A stretch of 64,000 nucleotides of DNA from NCBI GenBank assembly GCA_037783415.1, contig JAZGTN010000046.1, positions 6,950,501 through 7,014,500 of the forward strand, in the 5' to 3' direction. A program made the translations under genes and the position numbers. A model generated the notes under the pieces. That model saw nothing but the letters and a program-made list of their open reading frames with translations. It was not told the DNA's origin and searched no databases. This document shows, one piece after another, positions 1 through 13,100 of this stretch (within the stretch, counting starts at the first letter, position 1; each line of letters opens with the position of its first letter). The stretch is from Leptasterias polaris. Taxonomy: Eukaryota > Echinodermata > Asteroidea > Forcipulatida > Asteriidae.

Positions 1-1009
1 TTGCACTAAAAATTCCTTAAGAATTGACATAGGTCCCGGGGCGGGAATTTCTTGGTAAGGCTGACCCGGATTTTTTAATATATATTTTTTATTTGTAGGT
101 TTTTGTGTAGGCCTATAGTACCTATTTGGTGATTATCAAGGGGGAGGAGGTAATATTCATATAAATCTGCAGCGTCATTCTGAAAAATTACTATATGTTT
201 GTAATTATATACCACTAGTAATTTAGTAAGAACCAATCCTGTCAAGATTGTGTTTGTTTGTAATAGCAGAGACTCATGTTACTATTAGTGTTTCTGATTG
301 CGGTTGCCGTGTAACTGCAACCGAAATAAGCTCAATTATATGGACAATTTCGTTTTCATTGTTTAAGCTACAATACATCAACATAAAGTTTACCTCGAAG
401 TTGACGCCTTTTTACAAGTTGGTGTGCTCTAACAAGAGGGTGGAAATAAATGTACTCTCGAAACAGAGACAGCCGGTTTTCTTTTCTATGGCCCCCCATT
501 CCCACGCTCCATTTATACGCTCTGCAAGAAAACTTCGTCGTTAAAAATAATGTAAAGTTTGGCTTCCGATTTATTTAATGATTTAATGATCAAGCACATA
601 GGGGCCTATATTTCTAAAGATCTTTCCCAGAACTTCCATTCCAATGAGATACCAGGCAGTGCCGCAGCGTGTGTGACGTACATGGTGATTGCATTCATGC
701 ATTTTAATTGCAAGTCATACCTTCCGTGTTTGCGCGCCCTTTGTCACCTTAAACTATGTATACAGGTGACTATACATGGGCAGTCTCGTAAGCCAATCAG
801 CAGAGGCAGCGTCCCATCAATATTAAACAGTGTAACACAACAGCTTCTACTAATCTACCTCAGTCAAAAACTAGTGTAGCAGCAGAGTCGTCAATCGTTC
901 ACAAAAGCAGTCTTTGCAGATTCATGGTTGGGAAAAACTGAGCATTTTGAAGATCAATTAAACCTGTACACCTAATTAAGTATATCTTAATTGACTGTGG
1001 AAGTGAGCG
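1..1009. other. Upstream region of the DOMON gene, no gene recognised
   Basis: No coding similarity is recognised here. Two short open frames (248-544 and 559-879) have no domain and no splice context and look fortuitous. The 3' part presumably contains the 5' UTR and promoter of the gene starting at 1010, but no TATA box or initiator can be assigned with confidence. Confidence 0.5.
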
Positions 1010-1160
1010 ATGATGTTGGAGTTGGTGAGATGGGCCGTGTTTGCTGGAGTTATTGGCATCGTCAGTGCACACGTTCGGCTGTCATTTCCCCCAGCGAGAA
1101 CGTACGCCTTTGATTTCCTTGACAATCTCAGAACTGAAGGTCCCTGTGGTATGCCGTCAT
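1010..1160 (+). CDS. DOMON gene exon 1: signal peptide and mature N-terminal His
   Basis: Codes residues 1-50 plus one base. Two ATGs are adjacent (1010, 1013) and the first is used here. Residues 1-20 form a hydrophobic signal peptide ending Val-Ser-Ala, so the likely mature start is His21-Val-Arg-Leu, followed by a Pro-Pro-Ala-Arg motif and a Gly-Pro-Cys46-Gly motif. A His exposed by signal peptidase is required for copper binding in LPMO and X325-type proteins. The exon ends at a consensus GTAAGT donor (1161) in phase 1. Confidence 0.85.
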
Positions 1161-4100
1161 GTAAGTACAATCATTGTGTTGGCCTACACGTTACATTTGC
1201 CAATCGATTTTCTTGAAGATTTCACATGTCTGTTGGTGTTAAAATTTTAATTCATCTCATGACGATTAATTTTACCACAACAAGTTTGCGACATTTACTT
1301 CCAAGTTTGTGTTTGACGTTTATTCTGCTGTTTCCAAACATTTCCCAGACCATGCTCAGACCATAGAGCAAGGAACTGATATCATCTGGTCCCATACTAA
1401 GTTATAATTATTTTAATAGATACTGAGGTGATAAGATTGCGTACACATGGTTTTTCTATGATTGGAAATGAGGTGCTAGCAAGATTAAAAAAGAATAAAA
1501 ACACTTAAATTAAATTATTGCATGTATAAACTTGAATTAAAAAATTTATGATTACAATTGGTATGCTTAATATATATGACTGTCTTTCTAATGTACAAAG
1601 TTTTGTAAATTAAAGAAGAATGTTTTTTAATTGAATTGAATTAAGTAGTTGTATTGGCAATGTCATTGCAATTGTGTTATTCATAACAATTCAAATATCA
1701 ATGCTTATAGAAAGTTTTCTTACTAAGGATATGTACACAACATTGGTATGCCAGGTTAAAGGTTGAACAAATAAATGACACTGGACAGATTTGCACAGAG
1801 CTTAAACAACCTATAGAGATGACCATAGTGGACAACTTTTCCAGATGTATTTTTGCCTGAAATGCTATTTTTTCATTTACAAATGAGTAGGCCTACATTA
1901 GTTAGAAAAAAGAACATCATTACCATTGTCATGCAAAGGAAATCCAGAAAAACTTTTCAAAAAGTAAAAATATTCATTTTGGATTTAAATGAATAGATGG
2001 CACTTCTCTATGTGGTAATCAATTGTGGCATGTGATATCAAATTCATTCTATTAGGAGAGAGGGATATACTTTGTTCTAAAGATAAGCATTGACAAAATC
2101 ATAGTCATTTAGTTTTGTAGACTGTTGCAAAATCCTCCAATCCATTGATACAATTGTGTGAAGAAACATAAGTTATGGGTAAATCGATGACAGCACAATG
2201 CTTTGGTCTGAGAATGTACTTATTAATGATGGGAACCACCCTGAGTGGCCTGTGATCCCTTCATACTCACAGTAAGCTCATTAAGTAGCACCTGACTAAA
2301 GGGCAATATAAGTCTGTAGGCCCTATATGTTGTGATGAGTATGAGTACAACCTAAACAGCAGAATAATTTGCATCAAACAGAGCTGTTGCTCATCAAACC
2401 AAGAAGCTGATGAGACTATAGTAACACAGGCCTATTTGATATAGATGAATGCAGGGCCCGATTTCATGGCTCCGCTCACTGCTGAATTCTGCACTTATGA
2501 TCACCATTCTCTGCTTACAGGGCAAGCGCGGAATTTCTGCGCTAGCTGTGTAAGCAAAAGGTCTGTATCAAGCTATTATGAATCAAACTGGGCCAACTAT
2601 GTACACAAGTACCTCCACTGAGTCCACTGGTACCTGTGTAGCAAATGACCCTGCAGGAAACAATTAAGTACCTCTTGCAGATTACTACTGAAAACAACAA
2701 CAGCACACTCAGTTCTGTTTATTATCAGGGATAAGACATAACAGTAAAACAGGATATTTAATACTATAGGTGACAACGGCTATGTTGTAGTTTTAGCATT
2801 AGGGGCCTATTTAAAACATGTTCACAGGTAACTAAACGCAACAAACTAAATTCGGCCAAAGCTGCATTGCAATTTTTCTCTATGAGACGCACTGCCTAAG
2901 TATCCTAAGCTGAACACTGAAGGATGGGTGTGTCAATGTTTGTCAACGGCTATTGTTAGAGACTTGAGTATGGAAGGTTTGGATCATCTGACCATAAAGC
3001 ATTGGAGTTTTGTCATGTCATCAGGTGAGACCCTAGGACTGAAGAACCCTTTTATAGTCTGACATGACCTGTCAGTGAGTCTACTATTAAACCTTGATGT
3101 TGTTGCTCTTATTGTAAAAACTTAGAATAAAGGTACTCATAATATAATGGGTATGGATAGCAATTACCTTCAATACACACGTTACTTCATGTTTATATTC
3201 TCAGCAAAGGTTTTTCTTTTCCTACATGTATAAAGCAAATTGTATGATGTAGCAGGTACACTGGCTCAACTGATTATGCTCCAGTGATTTGCCTAATTTT
3301 AAAACTTTTTCTTATATGAAAATGCCTTTTCACAGCAATAGATATAGATTCAATGAAGTGATTCTGAACATTGTTACCATAATGTGCCCCTTTGAATTAA
3401 AAAGCCATGATTTTTTTTCCCACTGCTCAATGTTATGCTTAAAGTCCAGGATGGCAATGCAAGCTTCCTTTGAGTCTCTTTCTTAATTTTTATCTCAGTT
3501 GTTCTGAAGACGTCTAACCAATTGGTCAAAAAGTTCAAATGTATTACTGTATATCTGTACAGCTGGCTGCATCTTACATCTTAAAGTTGTTTTCTGACTT
3601 GATGTTTTTGAGCCTGTCACATCTGAATGATGTCACAATGATGAGAATAGGCCTAGTGTTAAAAGGCAGAGACTAATTGTTGTCCTGAAAGACCTACAAT
3701 AGCAGGAAAATTCATCCAGATGCTCATTGGCATAAGACCTCATATCATGCAAGGTTTCATGTTTTGTGTTCCTTCCTAATTGCCTCTAAATACAAATCCA
3801 CCACTGTGTATGAACACAATTTTTATGACAGCCTTTATAAATGCTCAATTACTTTGTAAATTTTGTTCAGGGATAGTTTTAACAAAAGAGCTTTTAATGG
3901 ATTTCATAAGCAAAAATAATTGTTGTGCTTGCATTATAAATTATTAGGTCTAAGAGTAATTGGCTGCATGTACTATTTAATAACAAAATACATGGGCCCT
4001 GTGGATGTTAGCACTTTTCAGGTGTAACCCTTACCATTTGATCAATGTTGGTGGTACATGGTGGAGGACAACTTCCATATTAAAAGCAAAACTCAACCTT

Positions 4101-7100
4101 ATTAAAAAAAGTGAACATCAACCTTTTCCTATGACTGTAATAAGATTAAATCCATTTGTGAAATTTTGAATAGCTGTTATTGTAGTTTCAGAAACCTTTT
4201 AGTACGTAAACCTAAGATCTTTAAATCTTGTTGCCCAGACAATGATGCTGAAAAATAATTGGCTGAACAGTAAAACCTGTAACAAAGAACAGCCCAGTCT
4301 AAACAGGATGTCATTCCTCATTATTTTCTCACAATTATTTTCTGCTAACTGAATGATGAAAACACTATAGTTTGCTGAACTTCAAATGAATAATTGAGCC
4401 GTGAATCCATTCAATTTTAATGAAGGGTATATGTTACCATGGAAACTAGAAAACCTGATCACAATGCAGCGTCAGTTAGTTTTTTCCTCTCAGTCCAAAG
4501 GTTGGTTTGCATGATGCGAGAATTCAATTTGAGAATAATATACAGTTTGAATGTCTATTTTTGATATTTTAGTGAAGAAACCATTTTTATTTATGTAGAA
4601 CACAATCAGCCAATGCTTTGTGTTTCTAATACTGCACTCCTCATGTCGATGGTGAATATCAAATTAATGATGCTGTATGATTGCACTATGCATTTTTCTT
4701 TATGTTTTTGAAGTCAGACTGGATCATTAGGCCCAGCCATGCAGTTCAAACTCATTTATGAGTCTGTTCATATTAGCCATTCCATTTTGTGATATTAAAA
4801 CATGGGTTTATCCAAATTAAATATCAACGCGACACTCCCGCATGCAATATCTTAAATCACATAATGGTGAGTTTCTGGATGGAATGGCTAATATGAACAG
4901 ACTCAAAATGGCACCATTAATGGCATTAATGGTGCCATTTTGAGTGCCACGCCACGTTGGACAACACCACTTATGGACAACGTAGTCCTACGATAATTAA
5001 CATAAAGATTGTTACTATAGTAGCACTGCGGGTATTGTAGGAATGGATGTTTGAAGTTAGTGTAAAACGGGTTGAAACAAGCAGGTAATACATTATTCAT
5101 ATATTTATACATAAATTTTCCTAAGGTAAGATGATAAAGGTCAGTGAATTTTAACAGTTTTAAATCTGCAAATAGAGGCCCTGAGTGCTCACAATAGCCA
5201 GTTTTAGATATCTCGAACTGCACGTTTCTGGAGAGTAAGCAGTTTGTTACATTTAGGAGTTGGACTACCCCAGGTTAAAAGTGAGTAATTTAAATATGGT
5301 AAAACAAAAGAGATACAAGGTTAGCAAAAAGCTACTTGGTAAAAAATATTTTAGACGGTTCATTATACCAATATTTGTTGATATTTTGGCTGTTATAACG
5401 GCAATATGTTTCTTCCAGGTTAAATTCTCATCAATATGTATTCCCCAAAATTTAGTACACTTAACCTGATCAAGATTTGTATCATTTAAAATTAAAGGAA
5501 CAGACTGAGCGTACTTGTACTGGCTAGCACAAAATATCATATAGTTAGATTTGAGAACATTTATACCAGTTTATTGGCTAAAAGCCAAGTAGTGATTTTC
5601 CGGAGCTCAAGATTAAGTTTCTGCGCTGCTAAGTCTACAGTTTAATCAGTAAACAATAAACTTGTGTCATCTGCTAACAAGTCTGTTTCAATTTTAATTT
5701 TTCTGTCAATCTTGTCTCTATCTCATATAAACATTAAGAGTTAACAAATGACCATGCAATTTTGTTTAGATACTTTGGTTTATTGTTACCTTTTATACAA
5801 AAAACCTCAGAGAACAGCTAGAATGTACTTGATAAAAGCTGAGATGAAAAATAGCATATATTTACCTTTCCCATGCATCTCATACAAAGTTATCAGTTGT
5901 GCCCATTGTGTGGACAGACCCATATAATATATGAAACATCACTATGACTGCAGCATTGTAAGTGTTGATAATATGGAGACAAATTTTGCTAGTTTCAGTC
6001 TAAATAAAGTATTGTTAAATAATAATTATAATAATGAGCACTTGTAAAGCGCAGGTATCTGTCAGGCATGACTCTCGTGGCACATTAAACAATAAAAACA
6101 ATAGGTACATGTAAATGTAGGGAATGTAGGTGTTTTAAAAACTTCCTTTGCAAAACTGAAGTCAATGTGAGATGTTACTTGATTTTCAAACCAAACATAT
6201 ACATTTTTTATCCAAAGGAAATTTTAAATAGGACAATGGTGTGCTCTCCTCCACCCTGTCATTTTAGTCATTTGTCAAGATTTTTTCCCTTTGGCCATAT
6301 CATCACCGTTTTCACAAAGTGATGAATCACAAAACTGGGCATCAGTTTGTGTATTAATTCTTGACATAATGCTGTTCAAATTTTCAGCAAGTGGCAGCAC
6401 CTAACAACTTTATCAAATGATACATGTTGTGCTGTCACTGTGTAAAATAGGTGTGGTATGACTTTTGCATTATACACAAACTGACAAATCTGTTAACCTA
6501 CATGTGTATTTAAGTTCAGCGTTTTCACAAAGCGAATATGCATTGGTTTGTACACAGCGTTCTGCATGCATGTAGTTTTTGACATTTTTTGTTTAGGTAT
6601 TAACAACTCATCAAAACAATTGCAAGATTAAAAACATATTGACAGTTCTGAATGAATGAAGAAGTCAGCTTTTTTGGTAGTAAAACTTACAAGAAAATAC
6701 ATTGAGCAGTCTCCGAAACAGCAGTTTGAAAAATAGTTTAAACTTAAAACAAGATTTTCATCAAACACAAAGGTTTGGCTGTGGTGCAGATATGTCACTT
6801 CTGAAAATGGTGACAATAAAATGCATGGTTCCTAAATGAAAAAGTAAATCACATTTAGTACTAAAAGATGCAGAGGAACTGAAGAACAAAGACAAGTAAA
6901 TGGAGAAAACCAAACCAATCAAAGTATGTTGTTCAAAAGATACAATCTCTCTTTGAGAGTCCATCCTGAGCAAACCTCATATCCTATTTATTTCTCAAGG
7001 ATAATATATTCCAGTGTCAATCAAAACGCCTAGTATTCATTCCTTCTGACGCGTTCAGAATCATGAACACAGTTGTCATAGAAACTCTTTCATTCAATGC

Positions 7101-10100
7101 CACCGTTCCTTCAATTTTTTCTTTTCATATTTCATTGATCAAAGGATACAACTGTAGGTAGTCTGTCTTTCTGTGAGTCACATTTTCAATTACATGTACT
7201 TATCAAGGTAAAAATGGTAGCCTTGAATTTTCCTAATGATCCAGGAGGGAATATAGTCACGGATTGTTGTCACTAATTAGATTTCTGTGTTGAACAGTGA
7301 AGGGGGAGTATTTTGAAACTTACAATGTGAAACAAATTTGGAATAAAATTATATGTCCTAACCAACTTTATTGTCAAGGCTGAATCTCAGATAAATATTT
7401 TTTTAATGAAGGAGCGAATATTCATAACAATGCAATAGGTGCAGACATGTTTGAATGATGAGCCTCATTGGGAACTGTTAAATCTTTTAAAAAGTGCTTA
7501 ATTTGCATCACTTGCATTAGGTTTCCATCATCCACATGTCTTCAAAATCCAAAAGCACTAGTTTGCAGATTGTCTACTTCATTGTATGTTTGTTTCATAG
7601 GTTAAAAAAGGGACTTTATGTGCCAGCAAAACAGCCTGATAATATTTCAGAACTAGTAATAAAAAGGAATAATTGATTCAATTTTTTGTGAAGCTGTTTT
7701 ATCTAAACTTGCTACTCATTCATGATATCATGATACTAAACATAGATAAATTGGACACACACATTAGTTATACATTTTCTGGTATATTTCACCATACAGA
7801 CGGAAAAATGCATCCTTGTGGAGCACTCTTTTGTTCTTTCCTTTGTCCCTGCACTTAACAGTTTCCCATAGACTTTGTACACAAATTTCCTTGTGGAGCA
7901 CCCCGGTCTTTAGAAATTCCATGTGGAGTCCTTTTGTTTTCCCTTTTTTGTTTTGTCCTTGGTCTCCAGAAGGTACCGAAAGTGAGAGCATAGTCACACA
8001 TCATGGCCATTGAAACAACAGTTCACTTTGGCTTCTTCACATCTTGAAAGTTTGCCCATTTTGAACAATAAAGCATTTTTTCACTTCTTAATTGTTAATC
8101 AAATTTGTAAATTAAAAGAAAAACAATGTTGAAATCTTCTTCTTTGAAAACACAAATTGAGGTCATGCATAAATCCCATTGCAAAGTGTTTTCAGTACAT
8201 ACATGTAGGCCACTAAATCCACAATGATTTGGACAGTTTCAACACATTCAAATTTAGTTGCAATTGAAAGTTGAAAATTATTTTCATCTAGATCCCTACT
8301 GTGATTGAGAGACTCTTGAAAATGAATGTCCTTGGTTACAGATCAAGCTGAAAAAACCTCCTGGTGTGTTTTTGCTTGACAAAATAAATCAGCAATGTAT
8401 TGTTATTATTGTTATGGTCATGCTGCACAAATCCTCCTTGTTGCACTGTTTCTATGGTGGAAGGCTGGGATTCCTGTCAAGTACATAAAATTATCAATAG
8501 GCCTACGAGCAGGGTCAATTTTCCTTGTCGTAAAGAATAGTTAATCTGTTCAGATAGAGATATTTGTCTGCATAATAAAATTAATAAGGAATCAATGATT
8601 CCGTTGGCAAACAAATATGTTAAAATATTGAAGCTATGCAGACAAGAATACATTTAAAGATTTTATAAGTTTGTACAATTACTTCTACACAATTCATTAC
8701 TATAAAAAATTTACTATCCAACCCTCCAAAAATCCTCCTTCAAAAAATATCCCAACAAAACAAACAAACAAAAACAATGGGGAAAAGAAATAAAAACAGC
8801 AATTTATGTAAAGTTGAAGTTACAAAACATTGTTGGAAGTGTACAAACATTGTGTTTTTAAAATAAAACAAAAAATCCTTGAACAAGCAGGTGAACATTT
8901 TCAAAACAATTCCTCTTAAAAAATTGTGAAGATGATGTCAATTTTTTTTAATTTTTTGTCTTATCTGTCATTGTAAATATGAACAACGAACATCAGGTAC
9001 CAACCTTTTGGGAGAAAATGAATCAGAGTTGTATGAAATATGATAAGTCCTTTGGGCACTAATTACTAAACAACAAAGCAGACAAGCTTTATAAGTTGAC
9101 TGGCAGACCATAGTCTGTTATAACTTGTGATAATTGTAAACTCATCTATGTTTAATCATAGAGTTAGATCCCTTCTACAATTCAAAACTTCCCAGAGCCT
9201 TTGGTAGGCTTTGTGATACATGTTGCTGCTTCCCTGATTAACTTCCTGTATTTTTTTCTCTCCAAGAAATGTGATTATAGATGAACCATTTATATGTTAT
9301 GCTGCAAATTATACAAATGACAGGTCAATCTTTAACAAACATAATGTGTACAACACTGTGTCACATTTTAAATTGGTTTGGAAATTGGACCACACTGTGA
9401 ATGCCATACTGGAATCTTATCATTATGAACAATGGAGAGGGTGTTAAGTCTACAAGACTGTTGAAAGAAGGATTTCATGTGGAAGTTTTAGAAGTCTGAG
9501 AAGGGTTGGCAAAGAAAGACAAATACAATCATCCACTGATGTTTCACTTCCTTAAAAATTATGTTTGGAAAGAATTCCCAAATATAAGTGGTTGTATGCA
9601 TTCATTGTTATCAATAACAATTATAAATGTAGATTATTTACATCTTGGCGTGTCATCATGGCGTGTCTTGGTCGAGCGGATAAGAACACCGGACTCGGGC
9701 TCTGGTGTTTCTAATCAGCAGGGTGTGGGTTTGAGTCCTGGTCATGACACTTGCGTCCTTAAGCATGACACTTAACTCTGTATTACTATTAACCATTATT
9801 TCTGCGTCCTTCGGATGGGGCGTAAAGCATGTGTTGTGTATAGTAATGCACGTAAAAGAACCCAGTGCACTTATCGTAAAAAGAGGTTCCTTGTCAGATC
9901 GGCAGCACCTTGTAAACCATTACATGGTGCTATAAAAGAAAAAGGTCTCATACTTCAAAAACATAGCTCCACATACCTTGCAGGAAAAATACTGAGTGCT
10001 TTGATACTTTCCTAGGGGTGTGATAAAGCGCTATATAAGGACCTATTACAGGCACGGTTCTAGAGCCACGATTTTCGGGGGGCTAGACCTTTTGCACGTG

Positions 10101-13100
10101 ACATCACCCTCTAACTTTCGCTACTGCTATTTCATTTTGGGAGTCGAAAAGCAACATATATACAGCGATTTTTTTCATGTATTTGGCGCGTAATAAATAG
10201 AAAGATACAATATTCAAACAACACATGACGCAGTTGCGTGCAAATTATTTTTAGTTGACTCCAAAACGGTGGACAGAACAAAAACTTGCAGTGGTGAAAC
10301 GACTTTGATTGAGAATATTATGGGATAGGCATATAATTACATTGTTTGGAAAAGCTCATGTCTACTTGATTAGTGAAATGCGGCGTCCTTTTCGGGAAAA
10401 CTCATCGACAACTGTGTTGGGATGTTGGAGGTGTCATGTCGCGTTCGATTGCGAGGCCACATAGATGGGTCAGTCGGCTGTTGCTCAGCACGTAGTTAAT
10501 ATGTTTTCACTCTTTTCATCGTTGAAAAACTTCTCTCTGCGGTTGCTGATGTAACAGGGATGGTACAGACCAGTTGGAAGAAGCGGAGGAGGTCAGGGAA
10601 TGCGGATTTCAATTTAAACAACCGTTCCATGGTTTCCTCCGTTGAACCCGGTGCATCTGTTAAAAACATTTGATGTGCCACAGCTTCCTGATGCTCCAGG
10701 TTATTGGGGTCTATGTTAAAAACATTTGATGTGCCACAGCTTCCTGATGCTCCATGTTATTGGGGGTCTATGTTAAAAACATTTGATGTGCCACAGCTAC
10801 CTGATGCTCCAGGTTATTGGGGTCTATGTTAAAAACATTTGATGTGCCACAGCTTCCTGATGCTCCAGGTTATTGGGGTCTATGTTAAAAACATTTGATG
10901 TGCCACAGCTTCCTGATGCTCCAGGTTATTGGGGTCTATGTTAAAAACATTTGATGTGCCACAGCTTCCTGATGCTCCAGGTTATTGGGGTCTATGTTAA
11001 AAACATTTGATGTGCCACAGCTTCCTGATGCTCCAGGTTATTGGGGTCTATGTTAAAAACATTTGATGTGCCACAGCTACCTGATGCTCCAGGTTATTGG
11101 GGTCTATGTTAATATTGGAAAACTTTGCAATCATAGGTGCCATGTCAGCAAGTCGGAGAAAGCGATCTGATTCTGGATTAGCTGGGTCGCATGCAATTAA
11201 TACAGGCCTGGATAACATCGTTGTTCTGAACAAATTGCCGGTGAAGTCCAATTTCGTCTGTTTTCTTGGATTAGCAATTTGGTCTGGTGTGAAGTACTGA
11301 CTTTATCGTACACGCCAGCATCAGCTTCATTTCCAAACTGAGATTGGTTTTTATGTTCATGTAATACAAAACAAAACGAGGCCGAAGCGCGCGCCGGCGG
11401 AAACTGCAAATTCTAAGCACCGCGCTTGTCTAACGTGAAACATTTAACGTACATGTAAAAAGACCGTGCAAATCTATTCATTTTAATTTTTAATGAAGAT
11501 CCAATATTTTCCAGCATGTATCTTCAAGCTTCTTCTTTTTTTCCCTTGCATTTTGGGGGGGGGGGGGCTAGACAAAAGTTTGGGGGGGCTAAAGCCCCCC
11601 TAGCAACCCCTCCCCCCTCGTAGAACCGCGCCCGACCTATTATTTTTATTATTATTAATATTATTATTAATATTATTATCTTGTTTTTGTTGGATGCTGC
11701 TGATACTCTTACTTGAATTAACTATTGTTTTGTCTTTTACAAAAAGCACTGTGGGCAAGGCATAGATCTTTGTTGAAATGTCAGGGGATGATTTAAACAT
11801 TTTCCTTAATTTTTTTATTTGTTGATCAAATTTCAATATAATTACTGAGAGAAAAACTTCACTCTTTAAAGTAGGAAATTTAAAGGCACTGGACACTTTT
11901 GGTAATTACTCAAAATAATTGTTAGCATAAAAACTTACTTGGTAACGAGCAATGGAGGGCTGTTGATAGTATAAAACGTTGTGAGAAACGGCTCCCTCTG
12001 AATTGAAGTAACGTAGTTTTTGAGAAAGAGGTAATTTCTCACTCAAATAATAAAAGACTTCTTGCTGAAGCCTTTTATTATGCATCTGAAAGCACACAAA
12101 GTAATGCAACAAGGGTGTTTTTTCTTTCATTATTCTCTTGCAAATTCGATGACCAATTGAGCCCAAATTTTCACAGTTTTGTTATTTTATGCATAGGCTA
12201 TGTTGGGATACACCAAGTGAGAATACTGGTCTTCGACAATTACCAAACGTGCCCAGTGCCTTTAAATGAAAGTAATCAAGTTAGCAAATATTTAGTAGAT
12301 TAAACAGTTTTATCAAAAATTCAAACTCACTTGAAAGATCATTTAGCCCCATACAAACAGGTAATTTTTCGCTTGGTAGCACTGGTTTATTTTTGCTTTA
12401 AACAAACATCCTGAACAAAAGTACTGTATAACTGATTAATTCCTCATCAGTGATCGCAGGAAACATTCAAGGACTTTAACTTGAAAAGCAAGAAAAGGGC
12501 AACTTTATGTCAACACTAATGTTGATTTTATGGAAATTAAGAGTGTCGTGTATTGTGATACTGCTTATAAAACCATGGGGGTGGTGGTATGGCTGAATAG
12601 CTGAATGGTAGATTGATCAAGCAAACTGCCTAGAGAAAAATGACTATTGATGGTTCAGCATGCAGTGAAAAAAAACTGTATCAAATTTATGGTAATCTAT
12701 TTGTTAAAACTATATAGTAATGTTGAATTACTCCACCCCCATCCCCTTTGTCTCCTTATTCTTTGTTTACCCCCTTGCTTTTGGAATGCTTTCTGCTTCT
12801 CTCTCTCTCTCTCTATTCATGTATTTCCTCTTGACTGCTTCTTTTACACTTGAATACCTGTTTCGTATGTTGTGATGTCATTTAGCCTTCCAGAAAGGCT
12901 CTGCTAGGGTCGAAACCTCAAGTCATTAACTATCTTTTGCGTAATGTTTAATTCAGAGAGTTTTGTATGTGTAATTATGAGTTGGATTCAAAGTGTGGGT
13001 TCATTCTGGTACCCTACTTTTATTCAAAACTGTGTTTGTTGCCTTGAAATAAATGAAGTCACTGTATTCACTTCAGCTAATTCTGTCCAAAAACACACTC

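Larger units (their letters stand above)
10049..11634 (-). mobile_element. hAT-family DNA transposon remnant with 8-bp target duplication
   Basis: Both sides carry the direct repeat 'acctatta' (10041-10048 and 11635-11642), the 8-bp duplication typical of hAT insertion. The inner ends are imperfect terminal inverted repeats: 'caggcacggttcta' on the left, and on the right the reverse complement of 'cgggcgcggttcta'. It encodes only the 3' part of a transposase on the minus strand, so it is an internally deleted copy. It sits in the 3' tail of the SINE. Confidence 0.88.
9658..11683 (+). mobile_element. tRNA-derived SINE, split by a hAT insertion
   Basis: The head (9660-9750) has a Pol III A box-like 'tggtcgagcgg' and B box-like 'gggtttgagtcc' in a tRNA-Leu/Ser-like layout. 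A central domain follows ('cttcggatggggcgtaaagc'), then a 3' end 'aaagcgctatataagg'. The AT-rich 3' tail, (ATT)n at 11643-11683, is separated from the body by the hAT element 10049-11634. The tRNA-like head cannot fold as a working tRNA. Confidence 0.8.

Noticed and set aside
976..1170. Minus-strand 64-codon frame over exon 1
   Set aside because: Shadow of the signal-peptide exon, no domain.
9660..9750. tRNA-Leu/Ser gene
   Set aside because: A and B boxes are present, but the acceptor and anticodon stems do not pair and a SINE body follows directly. Treated as a SINE head.
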